Source of the DNA: Pontimicrobium aquaticum
GTDB lineage: Bacteria; Bacteroidota; Bacteroidia; Flavobacteriales; Flavobacteriaceae
Assembly: GCF_005047595.1 (NCBI RefSeq)
Contig: NZ_SUPL01000006.1
Span: forward strand, 62,001-126,000
Direction: 5' to 3'
Length of the DNA: 64,000 nt
Position numbers and translations under genes: made by a program. The notes under the pieces were generated by a model. That model did no database searches and had not been told where the DNA came from. It saw only the letters and a program-made list of their open reading frames with translations. Positions 51,386 to 59,908 of this stretch are shown here, in pieces; positions within the stretch are counted from its first letter, which is position 1; every line of letters starts with the position of its first letter.

Positions 51386-52426
51386 CTAGTTAATATATTG
51401 CGTTTTTTTAATAGAAGCTACATTTTCACTATCAAAAAAGCCTTGCTCTTCCATCCATTTATCACTATAAACTTTACTCATATAACGCGACCCATGATCA
51501 GGAAAAATAACTACTATCTTATCTCCTTTTTTAAACGCTCCCTCTTCATTTAGCAGCTTTATGGCTTGCATTGCTGCACCACTTGTGTAACCCACAAAAA
51601 GTCCTTCGGTTCTTGCTATTTCACGAGCAGTATGAGCGCTTTCTTCGTCAGTTACTTTTATAAATTCATCAATCACATCAAAATCTGTTGCAGTAGGAAT
51701 TAAGTTTTTGCCTAAACCTTCAATTCTATAAGGATAAATTTCATCAGTATCTAACTCACGTGTTTCGTGATATTTTTTAAGTACAGATCCATAAGCATCA
51801 ACACCAATAACTTTAATTTTTGGGTTTTGCTCTTTTAAATACTTTGCTGTTCCAGAAATTGTTCCTCCAGTGCCGCTACAAGCCACTAAATGAGTAATTT
51901 TACCTTCGGTTTGCTCCCAGATTTCAGGTCCAGTTGTCTCGTAGTGTGCTTGTAAATTAAGCTCGTTAAAATACTGATTGATATAAACCGAGCCTTTTGT
52001 TTCTTCATGTAAGCGCTTAGCTACTTGATAATATGATCGTGGGTCGTCTGCACTCACGTGTGCTGGACACACATATACCTTTGCTCCCATAGTACGAAGC
52101 ATATCTATTTTATCGGCTGATGATTTAGAACTCACAGCTAAAATACATTCGTAACCTTTAATAATACTTACCATTGCAATACTGAACCCTGTGTTTCCGG
52201 AGGTGGTTTCAATAATAGTATTTCCTGGTTTTAGGATGCCTTTTTTTTCGGCTTGTTCTATAATGTAAAGTGCTATTCTGTCTTTAGACGAGTGTCCTGG
52301 ATTAAAAGCTTCAACTTTTGCTAAATAATCACCTTTATAATCTGAGGTTATTTTATTGAGTTTAATAAGTGGTGTTTTACCAATAAGGTCTAACACGTTA
52401 TTAAATACATTTTTGTTTTGTTTCAT
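51386..52426 (-). CDS. capA: Cysteate synthase candidate (cysteine-synthase family)
   Basis: A 346-residue PLP enzyme of the cysteine synthase/cystathionine beta-synthase family. The PLP lysine is Lys48 in NPGHSSKDR, the substrate-binding loop is [12 protein letters not shown] (about 68-79) and the PLP phosphate loop is SGTGGTISG (about 184-192). Close by is capB, and the pair is that found for capnine synthesis, where CapA makes L-cysteate from O-phosphoserine and sulfite. The sequence alone cannot separate this from cysteine or cystathionine synthase activity. It lacks the CBS domains of cystathionine beta-synthase. The gene has its own promoter and terminator, then capB. Confidence 0.75.
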   Translation of the reverse strand: MKQNKNVFNNVLDLIGKTPLIKLNKITSDYKGDYLAKVEAFNPGHSSKDRIALYIIEQAEKKGILKPGNTIIETTSGNTGFSIAMVSIIKGYECILAVSSKSSADKIDMLRTMGAKVYVCPAHVSADDPRSYYQVAKRLHEETKGSVYINQYFNELNLQAHYETTGPEIWEQTEGKITHLVACSGTGGTISGTAKYLKEQNPKIKVIGVDAYGSVLKKYHETRELDTDEIYPYRIEGLGKNLIPTATDFDVIDEFIKVTDEESAHTAREIARTEGLFVGYTSGAAMQAIKLLNEEGAFKKGDKIVVIFPDHGSRYMSKVYSDKWMEEQGFFDSENVASIKKTQYIN

Positions 52427-52467
52427 AAATGTAATTTAAAGCTACATATAGCAGCTCTTCAACTTGG

Positions 52468-52475
52468 CAAAAGTA
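52468..52475 (-). promoter_or_regulatory. -7 box of capA
   Basis: TACTTTTG on the minus strand fits TAnnTTTG, 41 bases before the capA ATG. No TTTG was seen at the -33 distance. Confidence 0.5.
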
Positions 52476-52489
52476 CAATTTTTTTTTAA

Positions 52490-54550
52490 TTAGCTAGTAA
52501 TTCCTTCTAAATCCAGTAAAAATGCAAACTCTAATGCATCTTCTTTTAGTGATTCAAATCTTCCTGAAGCACCTCCATGTCCTGCATCCATATTCGTTTT
52601 AAGTAGTAGAAGATTGCCATTAGTTTTGTAGGTTCTTAATTTTGCAACCCATTTTGCTGGCTCCCAATATTGCACCTGACTATCGTGCAACCCTGTTGTA
52701 ACTAATAAATTTGGATAATCTTGCTTCTCAACATTATCATAAGGCGAATAGGATTTCATATAATTATAATAGGCCGAATCGTTAGGATTTCCCCATTCGT
52801 CATATTCACCAGTGGTTAGCGGAATAGAATCATCTAACATCGTAGTAATAACATCTACAAAAGGTACTTGTGCTACAACACCATTATAAAGGTTTTGAGT
52901 CATATTTATAATACTTCCCATTAATAAACCTCCTGCACTTCCTCCCATAGCATATAAATGATTTGACGAGGTATAATTAATATTGATTAAATGCTGTGAG
53001 CATGAAATAAAATCGGTAAACGTATTTCTCTTTAACAGTAATCTTCCGTTTTCATACCATGGTCTTCCTAGGTATTCTCCACCTCTAATATGTGCTATAA
53101 CGTAAATAAAACCTCTGTCTAACAAACTTAATCTAATAGTTGAAAAGTAAGGATCAATAGTATGACCATACGAGCCGTAAGCATATATTAATAAAGGGGT
53201 ATCCTTGTTTTTTTTAGTATCCTTGTGATGTACCACAGACATTGGAATTTTTGTACCATCATCTGATGTTGCCCAAATACGTTCGGATACGTAGTTTTTC
53301 TTATCAAATTTGCCTCCTAAAACTTCTTGCTCTTTTTTAATGTCTTTTGTTTTATTGACCATATCAAAATCAATAATTGACGCTGGTGTGGTGAGCGAAT
53401 TGTAACCATAACGCAAAATTGTCGTATCAAAATCTACATTGGTACTTGTATAAGTTGTGTAAGTTTCGTTATCAAAAGGTAAATAATAGTCGTCTGTATT
53501 ATCCCAACGTTTGATTCTGATTTTATTCAACCCATTTTCACGTTCACTAATCACCAGAAATTCTTTAAAAATATCGATACCTTCTAGCATAACCTCTTTA
53601 CGGTGTGGAATAACCTCTCCCCAATGCTCAATAGCAGTGTTAGAGACATTGGTTTTCATAAGTTTAAAGTTGGTAGCATTATCAAGGTTGGTGAGTATGT
53701 AAAAATGATCTTGAAAATGTGAAATACTATACTCTAAACCTCTAATACGCTCTTGAAATAATGTAAACATCTCGTTTGGCTTGTCAGCATTCAACACTTG
53801 ATATTCGTTAGTCAACGTGCTGTGGCTTGAAATAATAATAAACTTTCTAGATTTAGATTTGTAAACAGAAACATTAAATGTATCATCTTTCTCAAAGTAA
53901 ACTAGCTTATCACTTTTAGTGTCTGCACCCAGTGTATGCTTAAATACTTTCTCCGAGCGTAACGTTTTTTCATTCTTTAAAGTGTAGAACAATGTTTTGT
54001 TGTCGTTTGCCCAAGTAGAGGAACCTGTTGCATTAACAATGCGTTCTGGAAACAATTTATCCGTTTTTAAATCTTTTATATGAATAGTGTATTGACGTCT
54101 TCCAATAGTATCTAAAGCATAGGCCACTTTAGTATTATCTGGACTAATACTAATACCTGTAAGCTTAAAGTAAGATTGTCCTTCAGCCATTTTGTTACAA
54201 TCAAACAACAGTTCATCTGGAGCATTTAAAGATTCTTTACGTCGTATGTAAATAGGGTAATTTTTACCAGTTTCAAATTTAACAATGTACCAATAGCCAT
54301 TGTATTTATAAGGCACAGATTGATCATCTTCTTTAATACGTGACTTCATTTCCTCGAACAAATCTTTCTGGAATTGCTCAGTATGCTTTAGCATATTATC
54401 GCAATAGGCATTTTCTTGTTCTAAATAGTCTATTACTTCAGGGTTTTCTCTATCATTCAACCAAAAGTAATTATCTATTCTAACATCATTGTGTGCTATT
54501 AACTCTTTAGGAATTTGTTTTGCAATTGGAGGGACGTTCTTTTTTTTCAA
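52490..54550 (-). CDS. S9 family peptidase, oligopeptidase B-like
   Basis: A 686-residue cytoplasmic serine peptidase. An N-terminal beta-propeller region (about 70-400) precedes the hydrolase domain with nucleophile Ser538 in AMGGSAGGLLMGSI, Asp in TGLHDSQVQYWEP (about 621-625) and His in MDAGHGGASGRFES (about 658). The start is a TTG at 54550: the frame upstream meets a stop soon and the expected N-terminus (KNVPPIAKQIPKELIAHNDV) lies just after. It cleaves oligopeptides after basic or other residues depending on subtype. Stands alone. Confidence 0.93.
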   Translation of the reverse strand: MKKKNVPPIAKQIPKELIAHNDVRIDNYFWLNDRENPEVIDYLEQENAYCDNMLKHTEQFQKDLFEEMKSRIKEDDQSVPYKYNGYWYIVKFETGKNYPIYIRRKESLNAPDELLFDCNKMAEGQSYFKLTGISISPDNTKVAYALDTIGRRQYTIHIKDLKTDKLFPERIVNATGSSTWANDNKTLFYTLKNEKTLRSEKVFKHTLGADTKSDKLVYFEKDDTFNVSVYKSKSRKFIIISSHSTLTNEYQVLNADKPNEMFTLFQERIRGLEYSISHFQDHFYILTNLDNATNFKLMKTNVSNTAIEHWGEVIPHRKEVMLEGIDIFKEFLVISERENGLNKIRIKRWDNTDDYYLPFDNETYTTYTSTNVDFDTTILRYGYNSLTTPASIIDFDMVNKTKDIKKEQEVLGGKFDKKNYVSERIWATSDDGTKIPMSVVHHKDTKKNKDTPLLIYAYGSYGHTIDPYFSTIRLSLLDRGFIYVIAHIRGGEYLGRPWYENGRLLLKRNTFTDFISCSQHLININYTSSNHLYAMGGSAGGLLMGSIINMTQNLYNGVVAQVPFVDVITTMLDDSIPLTTGEYDEWGNPNDSAYYNYMKSYSPYDNVEKQDYPNLLVTTGLHDSQVQYWEPAKWVAKLRTYKTNGNLLLLKTNMDAGHGGASGRFESLKEDALEFAFLLDLEGITS

Positions 54551-54600
54551 GAAGATTAATTTTTAAGCTTTGTTTAGGGTTCAAAAATAGAAAAATTAAA

Positions 54601-54608
54601 TAGTTTTG
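54601..54608 (+). promoter_or_regulatory. -7 box of ybaB
   Basis: TAGTTTTG fits TAnnTTTG and lies 25 bases before the ybaB ATG. Confidence 0.5.
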
Positions 54609-54633
54609 CATTAGAAACCAAAAACTAAAAATT

Positions 54634-54957
54634 ATGTTTGGAGATATGATGGGTATGATGGGAAAACTTAAGGAAACCCAAGCCAAAGTTGAAGCTACAA
54701 AAGAACGTTTAAACTCAGTTTATATTGATGAATCAAGCTCTGATGATTTGTTAAAAATAACGGTCACAGGAAATAGAGCTATAAAATCAATTGCCATTGA
54801 TGAGCAATTACTTGAAGATAAAGAACAGTTAGAAGATTACTTAATTCTAACCCTTAACAAGGCCATTGAAAAAGCTAATAATGTGCATGAAACAGAATTA
54901 GCTGCAGTTGCCAAAGAAGGCATGCCAAATATTCCTGGAATGGATATGTTTAAATAA
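54634..54957 (+). CDS. ybaB: YbaB/EbfC nucleoid-associated protein
   Basis: A 107-residue small DNA-binding protein. It has the expected order: an N-terminal helix with the repeated pattern [20 protein letters not shown], a central antiparallel strand region ([20 protein letters not shown]) and a C-terminal helix ([20 protein letters not shown]). The family binds DNA as a dimer. It is not near recR or dnaX here, unlike in many bacteria. Monocistronic. Confidence 0.93.
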   Translation: MFGDMMGMMGKLKETQAKVEATKERLNSVYIDESSSDDLLKITVTGNRAIKSIAIDEQLLEDKEQLEDYLILTLNKAIEKANNVHETELAAVAKEGMPNIPGMDMFK

Positions 54958-54971
54958 ACTGTTTAATTTTT

Positions 54972-55005
54972 GAGATTCTCACGTGACTTCACTCCTCAGA
55001 ATGAC
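54972..55005. repeat. Half of a dispersed repeat element
   Basis: GAGATTCTCACGTGACTTCA followed by CTCCTCAGAATGAC resembles the single arm of a Flavobacteriaceae dispersed element I recall (GAGATTCTCACG...CTCAGAATGACA). No complementary arm was found within about 150 bases, so it is a solo arm. Confidence 0.45.
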
Positions 55006-55013
55006 AATATAAA

Positions 55014-55706
55014 CTACTTCTTTTCATATACATGAGATTTGTAGTAGTCTTGAAAACTAAACTTACGATCTTCAAAAGTATCGTGAAGTATTTTAAAATG
55101 TTGAATTCTATCTATTCTAAAGGCACGCATGTCTTTACGCAAATGGCACCAAGCTATTAAAATCCATTTATTATCTGTAGAATACATAGCACATGGTTCT
55201 ATTTTTCGGAATGAGATATTAGAATCATTTATTTTTTTGTAATTAATTTCTACATAATTAAAATTAGTGATAGCTAATTGAATTTCAGATAAAATGTTAC
55301 TTGCTATACTTTCTTGTTTAGTATCGAACACCACAATTTTATCGTTTAACAATTCACTTTTTTCCTGAATAGAAGTTCTAAATACCGATTTTATCTTAAT
55401 CATGGCTTCATTAAATTCCTTTTTAAACGAAGCATCTTTAGATTGATTTGCCAAATGTTGTGCAGTAATTAAAGCATTGGCTTGTTTTTCGGTAAACTGC
55501 ACTGGCGCTACTTGATAACCTTCCATAAGGGTATAGCCTCGACCTTCTAAGGTAATGATTGGCACACCTGCAGTTTCTAATTTGCGTATGTCTCGATAAA
55601 TGGTTCGCACACTTACCTCGTATCTGTCAGCAAGTTCAGTAGCCGTTACAATACGCTTAGATTTTAATAACGTAAGTATAGAAATAAGTCGCGATAATTG
55701 ATCCAT
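55014..55706 (-). CDS. WYL-domain transcriptional regulator (YafY-type)
   Basis: A 230-residue regulator. The N-terminal HTH (about 1-60) opens MDQLSRLISILTLLKSKRIV and has the recognition region YEVSVRTIYRDIRKLETAGV. A WYL domain (about 135-215) includes NKWILIAWCHLRKDMRAFRI and the final FSFQDYYKSHVYEKK. The canonical WYL triplet reads ILI here. It lies in the same direction as a VOC gene, 56 bases after it, across a 37-base inverted repeat. It may regulate itself and the VOC gene. Confidence 0.9.
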   Translation of the reverse strand: MDQLSRLISILTLLKSKRIVTATELADRYEVSVRTIYRDIRKLETAGVPIITLEGRGYTLMEGYQVAPVQFTEKQANALITAQHLANQSKDASFKKEFNEAMIKIKSVFRTSIQEKSELLNDKIVVFDTKQESIASNILSEIQLAITNFNYVEINYKKINDSNISFRKIEPCAMYSTDNKWILIAWCHLRKDMRAFRIDRIQHFKILHDTFEDRKFSFQDYYKSHVYEKK

Positions 55707-55713
55707 GAAGAAT

Positions 55714-55750
55714 CAAAGATAGTGAATCATAGTCTGACTCACCATCTTTG
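55714..55750. promoter_or_regulatory. 16-5-16 inverted repeat between VOC and WYL regulator genes
   Basis: CAAAGATAGTGAATCA, five bases, TGACTCACCATCTTTG: 14 of 16 positions pair. The left arm, read on the minus strand, carries TATCTTTG, the -7 box of the WYL gene (ATG at 55706). It is thus an operator overlapping the promoter, or a hairpin between the two genes; T residues do not follow directly. Confidence 0.6.
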
Positions 55751-55761
55751 TAAATTTAAGA

Positions 55762-56133
55762 TTAGTTCATAGAATGAAGTGCGACCTTGTTGCCTTCGGT
55801 ATCTAAAAACTGAGCAATAAATCCATCCTCACCAATAGCGGTTTTTGGCATTACTACTTTACCTCCTGCTCGTTCTACTCTAGAAAGCGGTAACTCTAAA
55901 TCAATACCTCCGTTTAGGTAAACTATAGACCCTTCTTGCGATGGTGTATAGCCTTCCATTTCAACAATACCTCCACCAACACCTTGACTCTCTTTGTCGT
56001 GTGGTAAAATACCATATTTCATACCTTCCATTGGTGCGTCAATAACGTCTTCTCCTAAAACGGTTGAATAAAATGTTTTTGCTCTGTCGAAATTTTTTAC
56101 TGGAATTTCAAACCAGTTAACTGCATTTGTCAT
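55762..56133 (-). CDS. VOC family protein
   Basis: A 123-residue protein with one VOC (glyoxalase/bleomycin-resistance) domain built of two beta-alpha-beta-beta-beta units: VNWFEIPVKNFDRAKTFYST and later GIDLELPLSRVERAGGKVVM, ending in DTEGNKVALHSM. The substrate is unknown. Metal ligands of the usual type are only partly present. It is probably controlled by the WYL regulator encoded just downstream. Confidence 0.88.
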   Translation of the reverse strand: MTNAVNWFEIPVKNFDRAKTFYSTVLGEDVIDAPMEGMKYGILPHDKESQGVGGGIVEMEGYTPSQEGSIVYLNGGIDLELPLSRVERAGGKVVMPKTAIGEDGFIAQFLDTEGNKVALHSMN

Positions 56134-56164
56134 TTGATTGTGTATTTATTTATTAAACATACTG

Positions 56165-56172
56165 CAAATGTA
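56165..56172 (-). promoter_or_regulatory. -7 box of the VOC gene
   Basis: TACATTTG on the minus strand fits TAnnTTTG, 31 bases before the VOC ATG. Confidence 0.5.
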
Positions 56173-56182
56173 GCTGTGGTTT

Positions 56183-56198
56183 TGTCAGATTGTGTCAG
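56183..56198 (-). promoter_or_regulatory. Direct repeat upstream of the VOC promoter
   Basis: On the minus strand CTGACA, four bases, CTGACA (unit spacing 10, about one helical turn) lies 10 bases upstream of the -7 box, at the place for a regulator. It may be the binding site of the WYL regulator. Confidence 0.4.
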
Positions 56199-56237
56199 GG
56201 GTTACAATATCTCCTAAATTATTTTTCTGAATAAAAA

Positions 56238-56257
56238 CACCAACATAAATGCTGGTG
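56238..56257. terminator. Terminator after threonine aldolase
   Basis: CACCAGCAT and ATGTTGGTG on the minus strand form a 9-base stem (one G-U pair) with a 2-base loop, followed by five T. It may also be used from the other side. Confidence 0.75.
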
Positions 56258-56316
56258 CTTTTATTATTTTATATGAGATTATTACGTCGCTATGCTCCAC
56301 AGAATAATAATACTTT

Positions 56317-57336
56317 TCAAAAACTGCTCAAGGTACTTAGCAACATCTCATGCATGGCATCAGTATAATCCAAATGCGTTACCATACGCAATTTTCCACC
56401 TCCCATTCCAATTATATGAATATTATTATCTGCTAATGTTTGCACAAATACTATTTCACTTACATCAGGATGTAGTTCAAAAATTACAATGTTGGTTTCA
56501 ATAGGTTCAACAATTTTTACTTGAGGTAAAGTGATTAACACTTCTCCTATCTCTTTGGCTTTTTTATGGTCATCGGCTAATCTTTCAATATGATTATCTA
56601 AGGCATACAACCCTGCAGCTGCTAAATATCCTACTTGACGCATCCCTCCACCAAAAATTTTACGGATTCTAATGGCGCCCTTCATGATATCTTCATCGCC
56701 AACCAACACTGAACCAATTGGACAGCCCAAGCCTTTACTTAAACACACCGAAATCGTATCGAACACCTCACCATATTGTTTTGCAGTTTCATTTTCTGCA
56801 ACCATAGCGTTCCATAAACGTGCGCCATCTAAATGGTATCCTAAGTCGTGTTCATCACAAATGGTTCTGATTTTTTTAATTTCTTCAAAATTCCAACACG
56901 CTCCTCCTCCTTTATTAGTAGTATTTTCAACAGCCACTAAACTTGTTAGTGGACTGTGGTAAAAATCTGGAGGATTAATAGATTCCACTACTTGATTTGC
57001 AGTAAACATCCCTCTGTGTCCATCAATAAGTTTACAAGACACACCACTGTTAAAGGACGCGCCTCCACCTTCATAATTATATACATGCGCATATTTATCG
57101 CATATTACTTGTTCTCCAGGATTGGTGTGCAACTTTATGGCTGCTTGGTTTGCCATACTTCCTGTTGGAAAAAACAAGGCTGTTTTCTTTCCAAACATGT
57201 TTGCAATGCGTTCTTCTAAAGCATTAACTGTGGGATCTTCTTTATATACATCATCACCAACGTTTGCAGACATCATAGCCTCTAACATGCCTTTGGTTGG
57301 CTTAGTAACTGTATCGCTTCTTAAATCTATAATCAT
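56317..57336 (-). CDS. ltaE: Threonine aldolase family protein
   Basis: A 339-residue PLP enzyme of the low-specificity threonine aldolase family, cleaving threonine to glycine and acetaldehyde. The opening IDLRSDTVTKPTKGML, the substrate region HLDGARLWNAMV (168-179) and the Schiff-base Lys201 in CLSKGLGCPIGSVLVG agree with the family. The length is normal. The ltaE symbol reflects the family and not proved substrate specificity. It begins nine bases after the stop of the upstream metalloprotease, so the two are co-transcribed. Confidence 0.9.
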   Translation of the reverse strand: MIIDLRSDTVTKPTKGMLEAMMSANVGDDVYKEDPTVNALEERIANMFGKKTALFFPTGSMANQAAIKLHTNPGEQVICDKYAHVYNYEGGGASFNSGVSCKLIDGHRGMFTANQVVESINPPDFYHSPLTSLVAVENTTNKGGGACWNFEEIKKIRTICDEHDLGYHLDGARLWNAMVAENETAKQYGEVFDTISVCLSKGLGCPIGSVLVGDEDIMKGAIRIRKIFGGGMRQVGYLAAAGLYALDNHIERLADDHKKAKEIGEVLITLPQVKIVEPIETNIVIFELHPDVSEIVFVQTLADNNIHIIGMGGGKLRMVTHLDYTDAMHEMLLSTLSSF

Positions 57337-57344
57337 GAATTAAA

Positions 57345-59750
57345 TTAATTTGGGTTGTAATTACACATATCACTTCCAATTGGTGAACCATCAGGTACTT
57401 CAGGAACTGAAGGTAACTTAAACTCTTTTGGATTATCACTAAACTGTTTCATCATTAAAGTATATTGCATTTTATAAGCATCATCAAAACTCAACGATTT
57501 CATCGCTATATCTCTAATCGCTTTGTTTGCAATAGCCTTTACTTGGAAAAATGATTGATCACTAACAGCAAGGTTCATAATGTACTTTAATACATTTTGA
57601 TTAATCATTTGTTGTACTTCAGCTAAATAGGCATCTTTATGAGTTTTATTGAACGAATTATCAATAAGTGTATTTAACATGTCCTCAAGACCTAACTGCT
57701 TTTTGTCTAAACTTTTTTGCTGGATCATTCTATTAGCACGCTGCGGATGTAATAATAATTTTAATGTCATATCACTTGCTGTTGATGCTGCACTTAACGG
57801 ATCGAAAGCGACTCCTGTTTTCCCTCTAAAAGACTCTCTACTTCTACCATAACCCATGGCTCTTGGTGGAAATAATTCCAGTTTATGCTTTGGAATAGCC
57901 AATGTATTCGCATCGATAGTTTTCAATAAGGTGTTAAGTGCTTCTTTTTGAGCTGATACATCAACATTTTTCACAGTCATCTGTCCATCACCTTTTACCA
58001 CATAGTTATAATCTAATCCTCCAACAACTTTTGCCGCTGCTTCAGTTTGATAACGATGAAAGAAATACAGTGGTACAAATACATCTTCTAACATAGAGTA
58101 AGGCTCGTTTGTACGAATATTATCTTCTGAAAAATTGGTGATTGCTTTTTTTCTAACTGCCAATACATTATTTAATTCTTCGGCAGCGGTTTTTCCATTA
58201 TCCCAAAGATGTGCTAAAGCATGTGCACCACCTTGTGCCCTTGCATCACTATCGGTAATAAAACGAAGTCCATCGTTTTTAGCTTGGTCTAAAATCTTGT
58301 TTAATTCTTCTCTTTCATCAGCACCTTTGTCAAATTCGGCATAACTATATTTAACCGTTACTTTATCCCAAACGCCAATACCAACTGCATACGCATTACT
58401 TAAATCTACTTCTCCATTTTTAAGCGTAATGGTTGGATGTGGATAATCCATCACAGAAGCTCTTCCGTTAGTACTTGCCGCAAAATTATGAGCAAACCCG
58501 ATAGTATGACCTACTTCGTGTGCACTTAACTGTCTGATTCTCGCCAAGGCCATGTCCAACATTGGTTGGTAATTGTCATCACGTTCTGCAAATGGTTTGT
58601 TTAATAATGCCTGAGCAATTAAAAAATCCTGACGCACTCTTAAACTTCCTAAACTTACATGACCCTTAATAATTTCGCCTGTTCGTGGATCAGTTACACT
58701 ACCTCCATAACTCCATCCTCTTGTAGAGCGATGTACCCATTGAATCACATTATATCTGCAATCCATAGGATCGGCATCATCTGGTAACATTTTCACCTGA
58801 AATGCATTTATAAATCCTGCCGCTTCATAAGCCTGATTCCACCATTTGGCACCATCTAACAATGCAGAACGAATAGGTTCTGGTGTTCCATTATCTAAAT
58901 AATATATGATTGGCTCAACAACCTCACTTTTGGAAGCTCCTGGATTCTTTTTTTGTAATCTATGACGAACTACATAACGTTTTCTAATTTGCTCTTGCAC
59001 TGGTGTTGCATAATCCATGTAGGACATTGAAATAGCTCCGCTTCTTGGATCAAATTCACGCGGTTGGTAATTATTATCTGGCAGCTCAACAAATGAGTGA
59101 TGCTGATTTACTGTTACTAATGATGCTGTAGGTGTTACGCTTCTTAAATTACGCCCTGTTGGTCGTCCGCTAAAAGTTAGCATGACATCAAATTCTACAT
59201 TTTTTGGAAATGCTTTCGTTCTTGGGAGCCACATAGCACTCTTGCTTTTATCTAAGCTGTATGATCCTTCTCCAGAACCTCTCAATCTATTAGTAACACC
59301 ATGTGTATCCTGCATTAAAAATGGTGTTAAATCCACAATATAAACACCGTTATTTTCTTCTTTAATTGGAAATCCAAATAAAACGGATTTTGCAAACGCT
59401 TGCTCTATACTCATACGCTCTAAAGCATTATCGGTCAGCGCTCTATAATCTAAATTTGGTTGAATTAACAGTAATTTGTTTCCAGTTTTAATGAATTTCA
59501 CTACTCGTTCACCTCCTAATTGCCCTCTATCTAATCCTAAATCGTTTGAACCTATTCCACTAGATAATGAACTTACATAAAGGAATTCTTTATCTAAGTC
59601 TTTAACTTCTAATAAAATTTTGTCTTCAGATTCGTTATATGAAAAATTAAAATATCCTTCATAATTCTTAAGCGCTTTGTCCTTGCTGTTTTGAGCAAAA
59701 GAAAAACTGGTTGTTATAGCAATTACTGCTAAAATAATAAGCTTTTTCAT
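57345..59750 (-). CDS. Zinc-dependent metalloprotease with DUF5117/DUF5118 domains
   Basis: An 801-residue exported protein (signal MKKLIILAVIAITTSFSFAQ). The zinc motif HEVGHTIGFAH (His411, Glu412, His415, His421) fits HExxHxxGxxH. The region before it (about 30-230) corresponds to DUF5118 and DUF5117, and the last part continues to about 790. Substrates are unknown. It may form an operon with ltaE, which starts nine bases after its stop. The mature form would be periplasmic or secreted. Confidence 0.88.
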   Translation of the reverse strand: MKKLIILAVIAITTSFSFAQNSKDKALKNYEGYFNFSYNESEDKILLEVKDLDKEFLYVSSLSSGIGSNDLGLDRGQLGGERVVKFIKTGNKLLLIQPNLDYRALTDNALERMSIEQAFAKSVLFGFPIKEENNGVYIVDLTPFLMQDTHGVTNRLRGSGEGSYSLDKSKSAMWLPRTKAFPKNVEFDVMLTFSGRPTGRNLRSVTPTASLVTVNQHHSFVELPDNNYQPREFDPRSGAISMSYMDYATPVQEQIRKRYVVRHRLQKKNPGASKSEVVEPIIYYLDNGTPEPIRSALLDGAKWWNQAYEAAGFINAFQVKMLPDDADPMDCRYNVIQWVHRSTRGWSYGGSVTDPRTGEIIKGHVSLGSLRVRQDFLIAQALLNKPFAERDDNYQPMLDMALARIRQLSAHEVGHTIGFAHNFAASTNGRASVMDYPHPTITLKNGEVDLSNAYAVGIGVWDKVTVKYSYAEFDKGADEREELNKILDQAKNDGLRFITDSDARAQGGAHALAHLWDNGKTAAEELNNVLAVRKKAITNFSEDNIRTNEPYSMLEDVFVPLYFFHRYQTEAAAKVVGGLDYNYVVKGDGQMTVKNVDVSAQKEALNTLLKTIDANTLAIPKHKLELFPPRAMGYGRSRESFRGKTGVAFDPLSAASTASDMTLKLLLHPQRANRMIQQKSLDKKQLGLEDMLNTLIDNSFNKTHKDAYLAEVQQMINQNVLKYIMNLAVSDQSFFQVKAIANKAIRDIAMKSLSFDDAYKMQYTLMMKQFSDNPKEFKLPSVPEVPDGSPIGSDMCNYNPN

Positions 59751-59860
59751 GTATTATTGTTGTTGGTTGTGAAAAAAGTATGTTTAAAAAACAGGTTATA
59801 AATCTACATAAATTAATTAGGACTTAAAAGCCAAAAAATTCATTAATAAACTTGATGATA

Positions 59861-59894
59861 TTGTTTTAAACAACATTTAATAATTCTATTTTTG
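59861..59894 (+). promoter_or_regulatory. Promoter of prfB
   Basis: TTG (59861-59863) and TATTTTTG (59887-59894) with 23 bases between them, slightly longer than usual. The prfB ATG is 14 bases after the -7 box. Confidence 0.5.
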
Positions 59895-59908
59895 TTGAAA
59901 ATGTAATT

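Noticed and set aside
57649-58344. Plus-strand frames opposite the DUF5117-type metalloprotease
   Set aside because: Antisense to a conserved enzyme with its zinc motif intact; no independent features.
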